Shown here one piece after another: positions 24,501 through 35,900 of a stretch of DNA of 64,000 nucleotides. The position numbers and the translations under genes are program-made. Source of the DNA: Ctena decussata (taxonomy: Eukaryota; Mollusca; Bivalvia; Lucinida; Lucinidae); NCBI GenBank assembly GCA_963989385.1, contig OZ022498.1, positions 751,501 to 815,500 of the forward strand, read 5' to 3'. The notes under the pieces are model-generated. The model made no database searches. It had not been told where the DNA came from and saw only the letters and a program-made list of their open reading frames with translations. Numbering within the stretch: the first letter of the stretch is position 1; each line of letters opens with the position of its first letter.

Positions 24501-27500
24501 AGGACAAGGACCTACTGTGCTTGCAGTAGGTGAGGGTAGGTGTTGTTTGGACATCTTTTCTCTCGTCTGTCAGTTTTCTTCCTTCTCCCTCTCTCTGGGA
24601 GACGGCCCGATATAGACTGTAATACTGTCTCTAAGGGCCGTTAAACCCAAAACAACCAACCAACCAACCAACTATAGCCCTCTAGCGTCAAAAGAGTCAA
24701 ATGGAAGGACCTAGTCATACTGTATCATCGGGTGTACGCATATTATCTAAAGTCATTTCGCCTAAAGGACAATTCGTCTACTTGTCGTTCGTCGAAAGAC
24801 CATGTCGTCCATGCCATCAGAGGATTGTCAGCAAACAGAGAACCGCTATACAAGCTAAACATGTATGTGTATTTAGAGCAAAATAGGAACCAGTGAAAAG
24901 GTTTATTTGGATGCTTAAGAAAAAAATTAGTCTTTGAATCGACTGTCCAATTAAAATTAAGAAAATACAGTATGCTTTTTCTGGTTTCGTCACCAGATAT
25001 TGTCAGGGTCACTGACGAGGCTTCATTAGTCGAAACTACGTAGTCTGGCCCATGTTCCTACTTCTGTATGTATTCTCTGCTCTTGAAGGAACTTTTTAAG
25101 ATTTTAATTGTATACAGTGAACCTTTAACTCTCTACTGACCGTTCGATATTTGTTTGGAAACTCCAGTGGTGTCTTGCCGGATCGAAGCCAGGAAGTCCT
25201 GGCCCCAAGGTCTGTCTGTGTACTTTTATGGTTTGGAGGTCATCTTCACAACGGAGAATATATGCTTCTCTGATGATTAAACCCTTAAAGTTTTTGTCAC
25301 GACGCAAAATGGTATAACAGCGCAATATATATCTTTATTACTCATTGCGTTGTATAGCATATTGCGTGGTGACAGTGTTTCCCTGATGATAAAACACTTG
25401 CAAAAAAGCCTTCTCTTAAAGAAAAGAATCTTATGCACGTTTCACTATTTAAAGACCATAAGCCTAATGTTTTCGTAAGTGCCATACAAATCTTAGGCTT
25501 AAGATGCTTTGTGAAACGGGCACCAGGTCTCTCTTGAAAGCACTGTCCCTTGTCCCCTGTGAAGAAGTTGGACACATCTCTCAATGGCATAGTTATCTCC
25601 CTGGACTAGGACTTCTTATTGAATTCGGTTTTATGATTTGGGTACTTTGATCACTTAAACTCAAAACCGATTTTTCAAAACTCGAGAAAGCTTACTCGTA
25701 ACTTTTTCAAAACTCGAGAAAGCTTACTCGTAACTCGAAAATTCTTAGTCGAAATCGAGAACACCTACTCGAAACTTGAAAATTTTGACTCGAAACTCAA
25801 AAATCCTTCAAAACATGGAAGTTATTACTCGAATCTCGAAAATGTTTACTCCAAAATCTTTACTCGAAACTCAAAAATTGCTACTCAAAACTCGAAAATT
25901 TTAACTAGAAACTTGATACTCGAAAAAACACTTCCTCTAACTTGATAAGTGGTTGTAGCTGTCCCTTTACAAACTTATCTGATCACGTACTTTATAATTA
26001 GAATTGAAGAGCGACAATTTTATCATGCATTGATGTGAAACACTCAACAGCAATAAGTTAGCTAGTTTTAGTAACGGTGACCAATTTCAATTCTCGACCT
26101 GTCTCAGCAATTTAAAAACCATGTAGCCTGGTCATGGTCCATGTGAAATTTGACAACCATGGATGCAGCGGCTTGACTGAAGTTGTCTGTTGGCAAAATA
26201 GCATTAGGTCACTGTGACAAAAGTCAGCTACGGACGTTTTTGTTTTATTTTTTTTTTATCATTATAAGTTTTACAATATTTATATCAAGGGCCCATTAAT
26301 GCTTCATTCAAAAACTCAGCTCAATATGTTGAGTTTATTTTGTAATATTTGCAATTTTTAGTAACGGAAACCATCTAAATCAATTTTATAATTCTAAAAG
26401 ACTGTAGTCAGGTCATGCTTCATTTAAAATTTGAGAAATATGGCCCCAGTGGTTTCAATTGTTGACGTCCGACGCACAACACACGCTTTGGTATGACACT
26501 AGCTCTCTGTGACCCTAACTATGACCCTTCTGGCTAGGTGAGCTAAAAGTGCTTGTGTGTCAATTTTTCCGTGTGTGTGTGTTTCTTTCCCTATTGGTTT
26601 TGAGAGCGGGATGTGGGATTTCATTGTATTAATTCCTGATCATTGCCTATCTTTTTACTTTGTTATAAATGCATGACCTCGTACTGGTAAAAAGAATAGT
26701 TATACACAACAGTTAATATCATTTTTGTCGTCCACAGGAGTAATGGTGGATAATGGAAGAACATATGAAGAGTCTTTTCTAGTGGCAGGTCAGTAAGAAA
26801 TAAATACAGTATCCAGGCAACACCGAATCTTTCAGAAACAAAGCCAAAATGTAAACCCGCTTCACTATGGTTTCTCCCTTGGGTTCGCGGTGTTTTCAGC
26901 CTCATGAATGTTAGTACTTCGAGTGCAAACATAATCAGTTACTCTAGAAAATTTGTCTCGAAAATACTATGCTCTCAGCCATATGCTTGTCCCTTAAAAA
27001 AGTGCACTCTGAATTTAACATTTTAGTCAGAAAATGTCATGACTGATCCAAACGTTATGAAATAGTACTATCAATGCACAGATAACTTCACATCGATTCA
27101 TACGTTTCTGTTTTTTTTTTTTTTTTTTTTTTTTTTTAGTCTAGTACCCTGCGGAATTTCGGCCAAATATGTCTACGGATAACACAACTCAACATTACAT
27201 TTTAGTTTGTAACCTTGTGCAAAATTAAAGTACCCGGACTTAAGCGGTTCTTGATTAAAACGTTCAGTCGGAAAGAGATCATAACTCTGCACTATTCTAG
27301 TTTAAGCGGTTCACATGTTTGTTCTTATATGGCGTGCAAAGTTCTGAAAAGGGCATATCTCCTTAATCAACAAGTCCGACGGAGATACAAAAAAATACGG
27401 GTCTGCTTATTTGCATATTCATTCCATTATAAAATCTAAAAGTCAGAAAACGGCATTTGACCGGCGGAAAAAATATGGGTAGGCTTATTTTTGTATTCCG

Positions 27501-28209
27501 TCTATTAAATACATTCAAGAGCAAAGCATAAACCAGCATTATGTTTCACAGCGGCCGAAAACAAACATTGCAGATGGACATATAGACAGGCAGTCAAGCC
27601 AAAATCGGACCAAAACCAACATTCTTTTTCAACGTCTTCGAAACAGATCTACTTAATTTCATGTCTTCTCCCAGCTCATCCTTTATCTGTATCAGAGCAT
27701 CCAGGCAGAGTTACGAGATAACCGGATGTGGCCAATAATTGCAAATTGTAATGCTTACAGTCAATACTAATCCAATTTAATGTATAAAATAATCAAATTT
27801 AGGTTAGATTATTTTCTTGTCATGCCGGTTTTAAGTAGTTTAATGTAGGTTTTCTTTTCTTGTCCGTCTATATTCCTTTTCCATATGTTCCTCCACATGT
27901 ACATAAACCTCTACTGTTTGCACGAAACAGGTGCTACTGTGCATTCCAGGGACGTGTCTTTCCTTTTTTCTTCTTTGCGTTATGAAATCTGTTTTGTTTG
28001 TTTCAGGTTCCTTTATATTACTCGCATGTGTTTTCGCTGTGGCAACAGTTGCTGGTGCGGTTACTCGCGAGAACAGCTCTGAAACGAACAGGAAACCCAG
28101 TATTTATAGTGTACATCATTTTGAGGACGCCAAAGACACAGCTGATTACACTTTTGATCGTACGAATCAGATAAAAGCCGAGGACGAATATATTGGAACG
28201 AGACTCTAA
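13691..28209 (+). CDS. SLC16 (monocarboxylate transporter-like) gene 1, six coding exons, 477 aa
   Basis: Predicted 12-helix plasma-membrane transporter of the SLC16 branch of the major facilitator superfamily. Coding exons: 13691-13931, 14395-14538, 21748-21840, 23504-24205, 26738-26788, 28007-28209. All five introns are GT..AG and phase 1, and the exons sum to a whole number of codons. The family motif before helix 1 is DRGWSWVV (residues 23-30). The helix-5 motif reads FNFKQKRNLAMG (144-155) across the exon 3/4 region. Exon 4 covers helices 5 to 11, with the conserved Arg at 298 in helix 8. The residue matching the proton-coupling Asp of MCT1 is Gly294 and no equivalent of the MCT1 helix-1 Lys is seen, so a classical proton-lactate symporter is unlikely; an orphan SLC16 type fits better. 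Substrate unknown. The start ATG lies 25 bases after an acceptor-like tttacag (13659-13665), so an untranslated upstream exon is likely but was not found. Intron 2 (7.2 kb) is full of mobile elements. Gene 2 is a tandem paralogue. Confidence 0.9.
14636..14667. repeat. Perfect 32-bp palindrome in intron 2 of SLC16 gene 1
   Basis: atcttcctttagtcag is followed directly by its exact reverse complement, with no loop. Confidence 0.9.
14989..15108. repeat. 24-bp minisatellite, five units
   Basis: Five consecutive 24-bp units of the type gactccacaatcgcaatcac, each followed by cgct or a variant. The period is a multiple of three, so it gives an octapeptide-like open frame (ADSTIAIT), but it lies inside an intron and has no other gene signal. 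Confidence 0.8.
15437..16485. mobile_element. Foldback-like element with short-repeat arms and 6-bp target-site duplication
   Basis: Ends are tacggaagccgatagggg and its complement, flanked by gttcgc at 15431-15436 and 16486-16491. The two arms are built of degenerate 15-20 bp repeats (aagtctacaaaatcttct, aagtgtagcaaaatgt) in opposite orientation around about 15880-15960. The right arm contains a partial extra terminus (16286-16313). The Lys/Ser/Thr/Cys-rich open frames on both strands are products of the repeat. It lies in intron 2 of SLC16 gene 1. Confidence 0.8.
16766..16788. repeat. Poly(T) run
   Basis: An uninterrupted T run of more than 20 bases. Confidence 0.8.
17812..18032. mobile_element. 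Palindromic MITE, family C
   Basis: Terminal repeats aaaacttttttcatgctcag and the complement of gagcacgaaaaaagtttttt. Inner ctcagctgagttgagcatgaaat boxes occur at both ends, with a central dyad aaaatgccaac / gttggcatttt. A partial copy of the end (ttaagttgagcatgaaaaaag) lies at 56475-56495. Confidence 0.7.
18534..18562. repeat. GA microsatellite
   Basis: (ga)n run with one extra g. Confidence 0.8.
18895..19090 (+). mobile_element. tRNA-like SINE fragment
   Basis: Degraded tRNA-like head (ggccgcgagataagcgctagcc...ccgggttcaaattt, B-box-like), followed by ggcggcccgatataatataaatactg. That body segment is also seen in the SINE at 24457-24671. No target-site duplication was identified. Confidence 0.45.
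19154..20304. mobile_element. 1.15-kb element filled with ACGTAT/AACTTAT motifs
   Basis: The ends ggccctgtcacac and gtgtgacagcc are inverted repeats. The outer 300-450 bp on each side are dense with short motifs (aacgtatg, aacttat, gcgtata, tacgctg) at roughly 8-13 bp spacing. The core (19480-19830) is ordinary sequence with no intact frame. Probably a non-autonomous DNA transposon with many sub-terminal protein-binding-like repeats. Target-site duplication not resolved. Confidence 0.6.
20326..20448. mobile_element. Short palindromic MITE
   Basis: Arms tttctgaggtttatcaaag... and ...cttcgataaacaacagaaa, including a 26-bp near-perfect inner arm (gtgtaaactacattgggtcac), around an inner dyad gaaccccttcgagg. 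It directly follows the element ending at 20304. Confidence 0.7.
20541..20744. mobile_element. MITE family G, full copy
   Basis: Begins gagccgcgacacgtgaaaac and ends ttttgtcgtgtcgcggctc. Flanked by aaat (20537-20540 and 20745-20748). Internal deletion relative to the copy at 6413. Confidence 0.8.
21867..22104. mobile_element. MITE family G, copy next to an exon
   Basis: Begins gagccgtaacacgagataacc and ends tttgttttgtcgtgtcgcgg. It starts only 27 bases after the exon 3 donor of SLC16 gene 1 (exon end 21840). Confidence 0.75.
22480..22530 (+). ncRNA. Decayed hammerhead ribozyme motif
   Basis: AGGGTCA is followed by CTGATGA (22488-22494), a 13-nt spacer that no longer folds into a good stem II, GAAA (22508-22511) and an ACT/AGT stem III. 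The sequence after the cleavage position (cgtcatc) no longer pairs with the 5' arm of stem I. Probably inactive. It lies 512 bases before the equivalent site of the intact copy at 23033. Confidence 0.5.
22579..22804 (-). mobile_element. SINE (family S2) with 12-bp target-site duplication
   Basis: Flanked by gataagagaata at 22567-22578 and 22805-22816. The left end is A-rich (aaaaaaggtaaagg); the right end (gtgagccgcgaactcacgaccttccggc) read on the minus strand contains a B-box-like gagttcgcgg. The matching head (cgccggaaggttgtgag) recurs at 28262-28345. It sits between two hammerhead motifs. Confidence 0.7.
22890..23110 (+). ncRNA. Repeat copy carrying a well-formed type I hammerhead ribozyme
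   Basis: The ribozyme core is at 22995-23038. Stem I pairs ggtca (22995-22999) with tggcc (23034-23038) across the cleavage site. CTGATGA lies at 23000-23006. Stem II is ggct...agcc (23007-23019). GAAA is at 23020-23023. Stem III is a 3-bp ACT/AGT helix with a TCGA loop, followed by the cleavage nucleotide A23033 (triplet GUA). All invariant core positions are present. The surrounding 220 bp (gatgctta, cagtgtgctt, ctctgctcttgaaggaa) also occurs around 25.0 and 41.2 kb. It lies in the exon 3 to 4 intron of SLC16 gene 1, in sense orientation. Confidence 0.75.
24457..24671 (+). mobile_element. SINE fragment with (CCAA)n tail and 13-bp target-site duplication
   Basis: Flanked by ctatagccctcta at 24444-24456 and 24672-24684. 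The body includes tgcttgcagtaggtg and gggagacggcccgatatag, and the tail is aaccaaccaaccaac. No tRNA head is visible, so it is probably 5'-truncated. Confidence 0.75.
24903..25115 (+). ncRNA. Second repeat copy with an intact type I hammerhead ribozyme
   Basis: The core is at 25006-25051. Stem I has 6 bp (GGGTCA 25006-25011 with TGGCCC 25046-25051, one G-U pair). CTGACGA is at 25012-25018, stem II ggct/agtc at 25019-25031 and GAAA at 25032-25035. Stem III is ACT/AGT with the loop ACGT. The cleavage nucleotide is C25045, giving the canonical GUC triplet. Flanks align with the copy at 22890-23110. It lies in the intron after exon 4 of SLC16 gene 1. Confidence 0.8.
25672..25930. repeat. Degenerate ACTCGAAA tandem repeat
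   Basis: About a dozen imperfect units of roughly 15-24 bp (actcgaaactcgaaaattt). Two 37-bp segments (aactcgagaaagcttactcg) at 25679 and 25707 are nearly identical. Intronic. Confidence 0.7.
27112..27138. repeat. Poly(T) run
   Basis: T run of about 26 bases in the last intron of SLC16 gene 1. Confidence 0.8.
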
Positions 28210-28261
28210 CGCAGGACTGTTCAAAATAGCAAGTAAAACATTATACGAGGGATGATCAAGA

Positions 28262-28345
28262 TGCTTCCAGAAAAGTATCTCACAACCTTCCGGCGACTTT
28301 TTGCACTGTAACCGAGCCTCTCTAACAACTCGACCACGGCGCCTC
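28262..28345 (-). mobile_element. SINE head fragment (family S2)
   Basis: On the minus strand it reads gaggcgccgtggtcgagttgttagag (A-box-like), then gtcgccggaaggttgtgag, the same start as the SINE at 22579-22804. It lies about 50 bases after the stop codon of SLC16 gene 1, within its likely 3' UTR. Confidence 0.5.
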
Positions 28346-28947
28346 TCTGTAATGTCTTTAATAACTGGCATATTTCAATAGACTTTATATTTAAACAAAC
28401 ATTACTCTATATGTGATTCATGTATATTAACTTGTCAACTCATGTCAAATGAGTTGGATGCACGAGGCCAGTAACCTGACTCGGCCCAACTTACTTTACG
28501 TTCCATTATTTCGTTTTCCTAAACCACATGTGAACAAGTTTTACCTGTGAAAGTTTAACAGGATCGTTCATTCTTGCATAAAAACCTATGCACATAACAG
28601 TTAAAGGATATACATAAAGTTATATTCAAATCATTGTACTCTCGTGCTGTTACAAAGACTGCATACAAAGCAAAGACTAACACATATTTTTTTCTGTTTC
28701 TTTTTGTATTTACATTTATCTATAGCCAACGGTTTCAGTTCATCTAAAATTTATGACAAACGGGATGATTTTAGTTTCTGATATCTAAAAATCCGTGCTT
28801 TGCGCAACAATATTTGCCAGTTAAGTTATGGACTTGCTGTTGCTGACGCATTTAATAAGACAATCGCCTGTATCAAGGTCATGTGATACAGTTCAAGGAT
28901 AGATTTATCTTTTCTATGTGACAGGTACTGATTCATTACCGCAGTGG

Positions 28948-29212
28948 AGCCGGGCCGCGAAGCGCAGTCGGTAGGGCACCTGACTCATAAGTCAGAGGTC
29001 CTGGGTTCGAAACCCGGTCTACTTTCGTTTCTCCTTCCGCTGAGTCAAGAAGGGCAGTTGTCAGTTACTGGCGAAAGTATGTGCACTTAGTACTGGTTAA
29101 CCGCTTAGGAGGTCTAAGCCTGCCCAGGAACAGTGTGGTTAGGTTAACTGACCGTCCCGACATGACCATAGCTGTTTACCGTGGACGTAAAGCATCAAAT
29201 CAACCAATTTTT
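28948..29212 (+). mobile_element. tRNA-derived SINE (family S1), copy 2
   Basis: A box (gaagcgcagtcgg) and B box (gggttcgaaacc). The anticodon stem-loop is ctgactcataagtcag, so the ancestral tRNA may be tRNA-Met(CAT). The body is the same as at 7047. Direct repeat cgcagtgg at 28940-28947 and 29213-29220. Tail of atcaa type. Confidence 0.85.
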
Positions 29213-29229
29213 CGCAGTGGCTGTTTTCC

Positions 29230-31004
29230 CACCTGTCTTCGTCATAAGTCACTTAAAATCGGGTTCAGGACTGAATTCAGAGTCTTTGCTGTTTTAATTA
29301 ATTATTCAGATTATTATGAATTTTTATTTTATATAGACAGATGGTTTCGTTGATTTATTATGATATCTATATTGAGTCTAGTCGCGTAAAAAGAGACCTT
29401 CTGCCATGTGAGCTCAGCAAGTACTCAAATGATCATGCGCAGCTCCGCTTACAGATTTTTTCTTACATTTTGAATCCCAATGCTGTGTAGATTGTTTATG
29501 CGAGCAGGAAAGATTCAGATCAAAACGCGTTTATGATAGGCTGGACTGAGTTTATCCTTTATGTATACGAAGTAAGGTGGCTTTTGAAGCGACGCATTCG
29601 CCATTCTTGTAAACAAACTTTGTTCATCTCTTCATTACTTATAATTGTGATAGCTGAAAGGTAAGTGCTTTATCACCATAGTTTTATGATACGCTTTTGT
29701 TATTTCTATGTAAAAAGTATATTATGACTCTCTGAACTCACTCATTTATAATGATGAGGTTTTGCGTGTCTTTGAACTATAAGCTAAATCAATAAGCAAC
29801 AAACAAGGTTGATGTCCAGTTTTACTTTAAAGTTCTAATTTTCAAATGTTTGATACAGTTTTAATACAAAAAAATACTGGTATTCCAGTTTCGGTTGAAA
29901 CTTGGCATTCAAGTTTCTTTAAACACACATTAGCTATACTGTCTATAATTGGAAGATTCCAAATACTATACTTTCAGTAGATAATAGTTGGTAAATCCAA
30001 ATCATAACGTTTTTACTCTTCAGTTGGAAAATCCTAACTAACTCTACAATTCTTAAAAAAAAAATAAAAAAAAAATGTAAAACAAATATTAGGCACGCCC
30101 CTAATCAACAAAATATGAATCATGTTGGCCAATCACCTCAAACAGACAAACATCAGATATTACTTATAATAACAATGCATTTACGCTGCCACAATCACAC
30201 CTTGAGTAGCAGGTTAATCTTGATATCCATCAATGAGTTTGTTTATCAGATTGAGAACATTTAACAGGTCTATTGTTTGACATAAGTTTTAGCTCCTTCT
30301 CAGACGCGGAAATGTGCTTATCAATGCCATATCAAAACATGAAAGAAGCGTCGAGTAAATTTAGAATTTGGCACATTTCTTTGTTTGCAAAATTTGGAAA
30401 AATATTATCAAAGTTAACTTTATTGGACAAAATGTTAAATAACTAACACAAATTATAATTTTAGCATCTTTGTTTCATTACGAACAATCTGATACCAAAC
30501 ACATATGAATATTCACTTGAACTCAAAGACGTAATTCAATCTTTTTTTCTACAAATTTATGTTTAAGAAATTAATAAACTATAAAACAACAAAACAAGCA
30601 AAATTCTCGAATATTTACATCATAATATATTCACTACTTTTGTTTTCATTAGCAATATCTGAAAAATGACTTCAGAATTCTCGTGAAATACTCCCCTTAA
30701 CTAGACTGTGTTAATCACATTAATTTACCAGCCAGGCACAAATGAATAAGTAAAAGTAATCAAAGTACCAAAATCATAAGTCCGAACTCGTAAAGCAGAT
30801 TAATATTGACAATTCCAAAATATGATAGGTGTAGGTACAGACATTGATCCCAAAACAGAAGTGTGATCAGGTGCTCGCGAGCAGTAAGTATCACCTGTCT
30901 ATCATGATTCATCCGCCATATCAATGTATCTATGGAATAAGTCAGTGAAAATGAAAGTCCGGTAACTAAAAGCCCTACTATGCTCATCAGTCAATGCAAA
31001 CTAA
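29230..31004. other. AT-rich intergenic DNA, no gene seen
   Basis: No recognisable coding sequence or structured repeat between the SINE and the segment at 31005. Confidence 0.4.
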
Positions 31005-31212
31005 ATAGCAAAATTCTCAGGAACTTACACAATTCAATCCGAGATCCCACCCAAGACACCATGTGGGAAAAGACATTACAAAATTAGTCACCACCAAAGG
31101 CATCGTCTGCGGCAGCCATGTGAACAGCCATTTCCTATGTAGGTGGTCGCCCGGCTAGCCTTAACATCACAAACAATATATCAATAACAGACATAGCAAC
31201 AAACAAATAAAA
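31005..31212. repeat. Unoccupied homologue of the segment at 13105-13560
   Basis: Same order of sequence blocks, without the MITE: ...aacaatatatcaataacagacatagcaac. About 1.7 kb upstream of the first coding exon of SLC16 gene 2. Confidence 0.65.
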
Positions 31213-31611
31213 GAACCAAGAAGAATCACGAGCACATATCTTTGAGTTGGCGTCGAGCCAGCGTTGATTCGACGTAACCTCGCCAAAACGACGTTGACTT
31301 GGTCCTTATTCAACGTCGCGTGCCCGGTTGATTAAATGGACTGGCATGCTTTGGAACGTATGCACGACTTTTTCTACAAGAATAATAAAATGTGTGAAAA
31401 GAAGCTTAAAATGTATGCACAGCGAATTATTTGTGTTATTTGACGTTTTGGAAAAATGCGTCTATAAGCTCTAGCTTGCTGCCTAATCCCAATAAATTCA
31501 AGTGATGTTTTATAATATATGTGTGTATGGAAAATAAAATATTGTTTTAAAGCAAGAAGAACCAAGACAGAAGTGCCGCCTTGGGACGGCCAGTAATGAA
31601 ATAACTGTACT

Positions 31612-31634
31612 GGGAGGGGGGAGGGGGGGGGGGC
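31612..31634. other. G-rich run, potential G-quadruplex
   Basis: gggagggggg followed by a second long G run on the plus strand. It lies in a segment (gccgccttgggacggccagtaatgaa, from 31576) that recurs in diverged form at 34608-34646. Confidence 0.6.
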
Positions 31635-32300
31635 TTAACCGGTTTGCGGTCGCGACCAACCCTCGCCCTTGCTTCTGCTTTGGTTCATCAGACACTTAGT
31701 TGTCCGGTTTGCGTGAAAGATTCGTATCTCATGAGTGTAATATCTCAGAAACACAGAAATCAAAGTTAAGTCTGTTTAGTTTGTGACAGCAGCTGTGCTT
31801 CGTGACTGAGTGCAACCTTCGGTACTGAAAAGTAACATGCAACACCTAACCATTAAAATATGCCAGATTCATGTTCAAAGAATATCACTTTTGTTAATTG
31901 CTACAAATGCAAACTCTGGTTCTACATGTTCTAGGAACTGATATTTTCTTCTGTCTTTGGTCAAGTGCCTGTAGGTACTGATTTTGGGACACTGTCAGAA
32001 ATAAATAAAGATAAAAAAGTCACCGATAAGTTTTGTTACACTAATGGTGCTAATCGTTTTGGAATTCATTTATGGAGGCACACAACAAGATTGCATGCTT
32101 TGTGCCCATTGGGTACCCAGTAGATATGTATATCAGCAATGGTGGAGCACACTTCAAAATTGGGCGTAGGGGAAGAAATTATTCTGTATAATATATATGC
32201 AGTAAGTATGGACTGAACGCTGCCATGTTTAGTAAGGTTCGTGATCTCATGCATATGTTTGTTAGACTCAAAACATCTGTATTTTTAGCGCTAAATGGCG

Positions 32301-32396
32301 AGATTCTAATCACACTGGACGGATGCACACGCTGATCTGAGTCTTCGCTAGGCCCACATCCCACTTTGTTGTTTTTGTCATGTCGTTTTGATAGTC
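32301..32396. mobile_element. MITE family G, right-end fragment
   Basis: cactggacggatgcacacgctgatctgagtcttcgct...cactttgttgtttttgtcatgtcg matches the right half of the family G copies. Confidence 0.6.
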
Positions 32397-32905
32397 AGAA
32401 TTATCTAGAATTGACCATAACATAAAAGCAAAACTGTTCTGCACACTTATGTGTCCATCGTTGTCAAGGAGCATTTCTTTTAGAACTTTTTTATAACATC
32501 CGTCCAAACAGTTCATTCATTTGGTTCAATAAGGCCGTAAATTTGCGATACAGGCATGTCGATCAACAAAATGTATATGACAATACTTATAATAGTTATT
32601 TTAGCCTTTGAAAGCCATCTATCAAAATGAACATTAATTGTTTTTTAATTGTCTTCTTCAGCCACACAAAAAATTAAGGAGATAATTTACTATTTTATAG
32701 TTTTGTGCGAGTCATGGTGTGCTCGATCCGACACACTGACGTCTAAGACATCGTACTGTTTTATTCTTTTCTGTATATGCATGGTATATTGATATAATTG
32801 CACAGACGTATGATCAAATATTTCTTGTATTTCTGAAGTTAAATTGGGCATATATTTAATGGTTTCGTTACTGCAAATTTTCAGGCTTAGTTCTTCAAAG
32901 TTCAA

Positions 32906-35900
32906 ATGATGGACAAACAAGGATCGAAAGGAAACCGAAATGATGTGACTCAGATCCCTAACTTCTCTGATCTGGATCGAGGCTGGGCCTGGGTAGTCAT
33001 GTCAGCCACATTTGGATCTTTTATGTTAATTGGTGGAACAATATATGGTGTAGGCATCATACATATTGCCCTTCTAGAGCGATATAAACAAGATATAACA
33101 ATGACGTCATGGGTCGGAGCTCTTCATTCGGCCATGATGAATCTTGGAGGTACGATGAAAAGGTCTACTGTTAAGTGTTTTTCGCGTCGCAGACGCGTAT
33201 AATTGCGATATTGATCCACTTTTCACAAGATTTCATTGGTCAAATAACTAGTATGTCAAACTTTAGCCAATAATATCAAAGGTCAAGGAATATTTTTCCC
33301 GTCGCATGCACTGTGAATACTAGCACTCTGTCATATATTAATTCAAAATGTTTCTCTTGTTGGTAATTTTACAATAGAAAACAGACACAAATATTCAAAA
33401 CTTCCTTTTTTGACGTAGATCTATGTTTGATTTCTACTTTCGGTTTAATAAACACAAATAAACAGTGCACCATGTTGGTAACTATTTTGAAATCAGGTCA
33501 ATTTCAAAATTGACCGCAGTCCATTTTTTGAATTCCAAATTGGACAGCCCAATTTTGAGATAAGTCATTGTCGCTACCCAGTGTCAAAATTACGGTTGCG
33601 GGTACCTACCAACATAGCTCACGTGAGTCATATTCAGAAAAGTTATCGTCAGCTCTTCAACTAGAGACATATTACAAAACACACTTCCGTTTAATCTGCG
33701 ACGATTATCTTTTATCAAAGATTTTTCTTGTTTGACATTACTTTAGTCAGTCTATGTTAAGTAGGGAGCGGGCGAGGATATTGGACGTATGGTTATAGAG
33801 ATAGCACCTAATAAGTGTGTTCGAAATCATAACTCCGTGGTTTTGTGGCGCATACAATCAAGCCTTAGTCAAAAGAAATGCTGAGCATTATAAAGTCTGT
33901 CTTGCTCTCGCTCTCGCTCTCGCTCTCTGAATCGATCGCATTGAGGATATATCTGAGGGCTGTTCAGTAAGGGGAAAACAAGAAAAAAAAACAGTAGTTC
34001 TAAGTTGTATAGGGGCCAGGAAATACTCTGTGAAAACACCGCAATCCAAATGGGAACAACAACTATTCAATATTGCCAGCGCTAATGCATCTAGCCGGAA
34101 TGGAATCTGCGCGGCAGAGGTATGTATCTGGTCGTAAGAAAAATCTCGCTACCGACTGAGCTATCCGGGCGCCACAAACCTACCGACTGTCAGTTCCTGA
34201 TTATTGTCTAGCCTATCTACACTACTTTGTTGTTATACTATAATATAACTGTTCTTGCTCAATATTTAGCTTTGGACCGATTGAATCGTTTTGAAAATGG
34301 AGTTACGACTGAAGCTGGTGCTAGGCAGTGTTGCACGTAACATTAATGACCAGGAACAGACTCAATAAAGAAGATGAGGAAACAACGACCAGGAACCAAC
34401 ACAATCAATTACCACATCCTGACCTAAATACCGTATTGGAAAGAAAAAATAAAGACAGCACAAACAGCAAACAAGACAAGCGCAAGACCAAGAATCAGCT
34501 CTTTCCCAGCAGATGGCGACGAGGCTATTCAAAATTTTGTACAAAAAGTCAAAAAGTAATAGAAAGCCGAAACAGGACGACAATAATAGTATACAAGAAC
34601 AAAAGCACCGCCTTGGAACGATCAGTAATAAATTACTGAGGGGATCTTAAAATGATTATAAATGTGATGTTCCGTTTTGTCTTTTGTCTTTCACAATTTT
34701 GAAAAATTTATCAGTTATGTATAACTTTATATTTCCAAAGGTCCTCTGTCAACAGTATTGGCTGACAGATTCACGTGTCGAGTTGCCTTGGTAACGTCTG
34801 GGTTCCTTTACATAATTGGCTTCCTTGGAACAGCCTTTGCCCCAAATATCGAAGTCTGCGTTTTCACGTGTGGTATTGTTGCAGGTAAACATTCACGAAT
34901 TTCACGATATAACGTATACAAAGTATACTTGATTCCATCCGTTAGTACTATTCATACTGGCCCCTTGACATAGATTAGCGTCGCTATTCTGATTTACTAA
35001 ATAAAATTAAGGTGAATTGTTTGGATAAGTCTCCATGCAGTTTCATATTTGTACAAACTCAAACTCATATGGACACTACATTATTTTCACTAGACTAGAA
35101 GTCAACTCAAAGTACAATAGAATTTTAATTTCATCATAAAAGTTCTTTTATCAACGAATGAAAAACAATTTTCGTAGATGTGAAGAACGGACTAACACTG
35201 TTCATGGCTAGGAATCGCAGTGGCAAAGCTAATCGCGATTTGGTGCAGATATCCTGTACGGAATTGTCCAGCAGGACAGTAGAAGTATTCTGTAATTGTA
35301 ACAGGATTCTTGGCAGGAATCTGGGCATAAATAGTTTTCCAATGGGTTTTCCACATGGACTTTTCACTATAAAATAAAATTCCCTGCAGGAGTCCAGAAG
35401 GGCTCAGTGTGGAATTTTAAGTGAAATATTAAAATTAGCAGGAATTCATGCAGGAATTCAGGCAGGATTCCCATCAGGAATATTCAAATGAGCAGTATTC
35501 CTGTTGTAAAATTTGAAATTCCTGGCAGGAATTCTGCCAGGAATATGGACAGGATTGTTGCCATGAATTTAGTCCAGCTATAGTTTGTGTTGCATATTAC
35601 ACAAAGACCTTGACATACACTTTCAACACGCTATTTAAAACCTTCACATACACAGTGGCTACATGTATATAAAACATATCTTGTCAGTTTCTTGGGTATT
35701 ATGATTATATTATAGACATAAATCAATGCTGCCATTGCAGTTTCACACAATTTTATGGCAGAAAGTAATTCTGTTACCACCACACATATATTGAACTCAT
35801 TTTCATTTTTATGGCTAGGGATGTGAGTGGGGTACATGAAATTGTGTATAAATTGAATATTTTAATTACCCCTAAACTTAAATCTGCCTTCAGAAATGTA

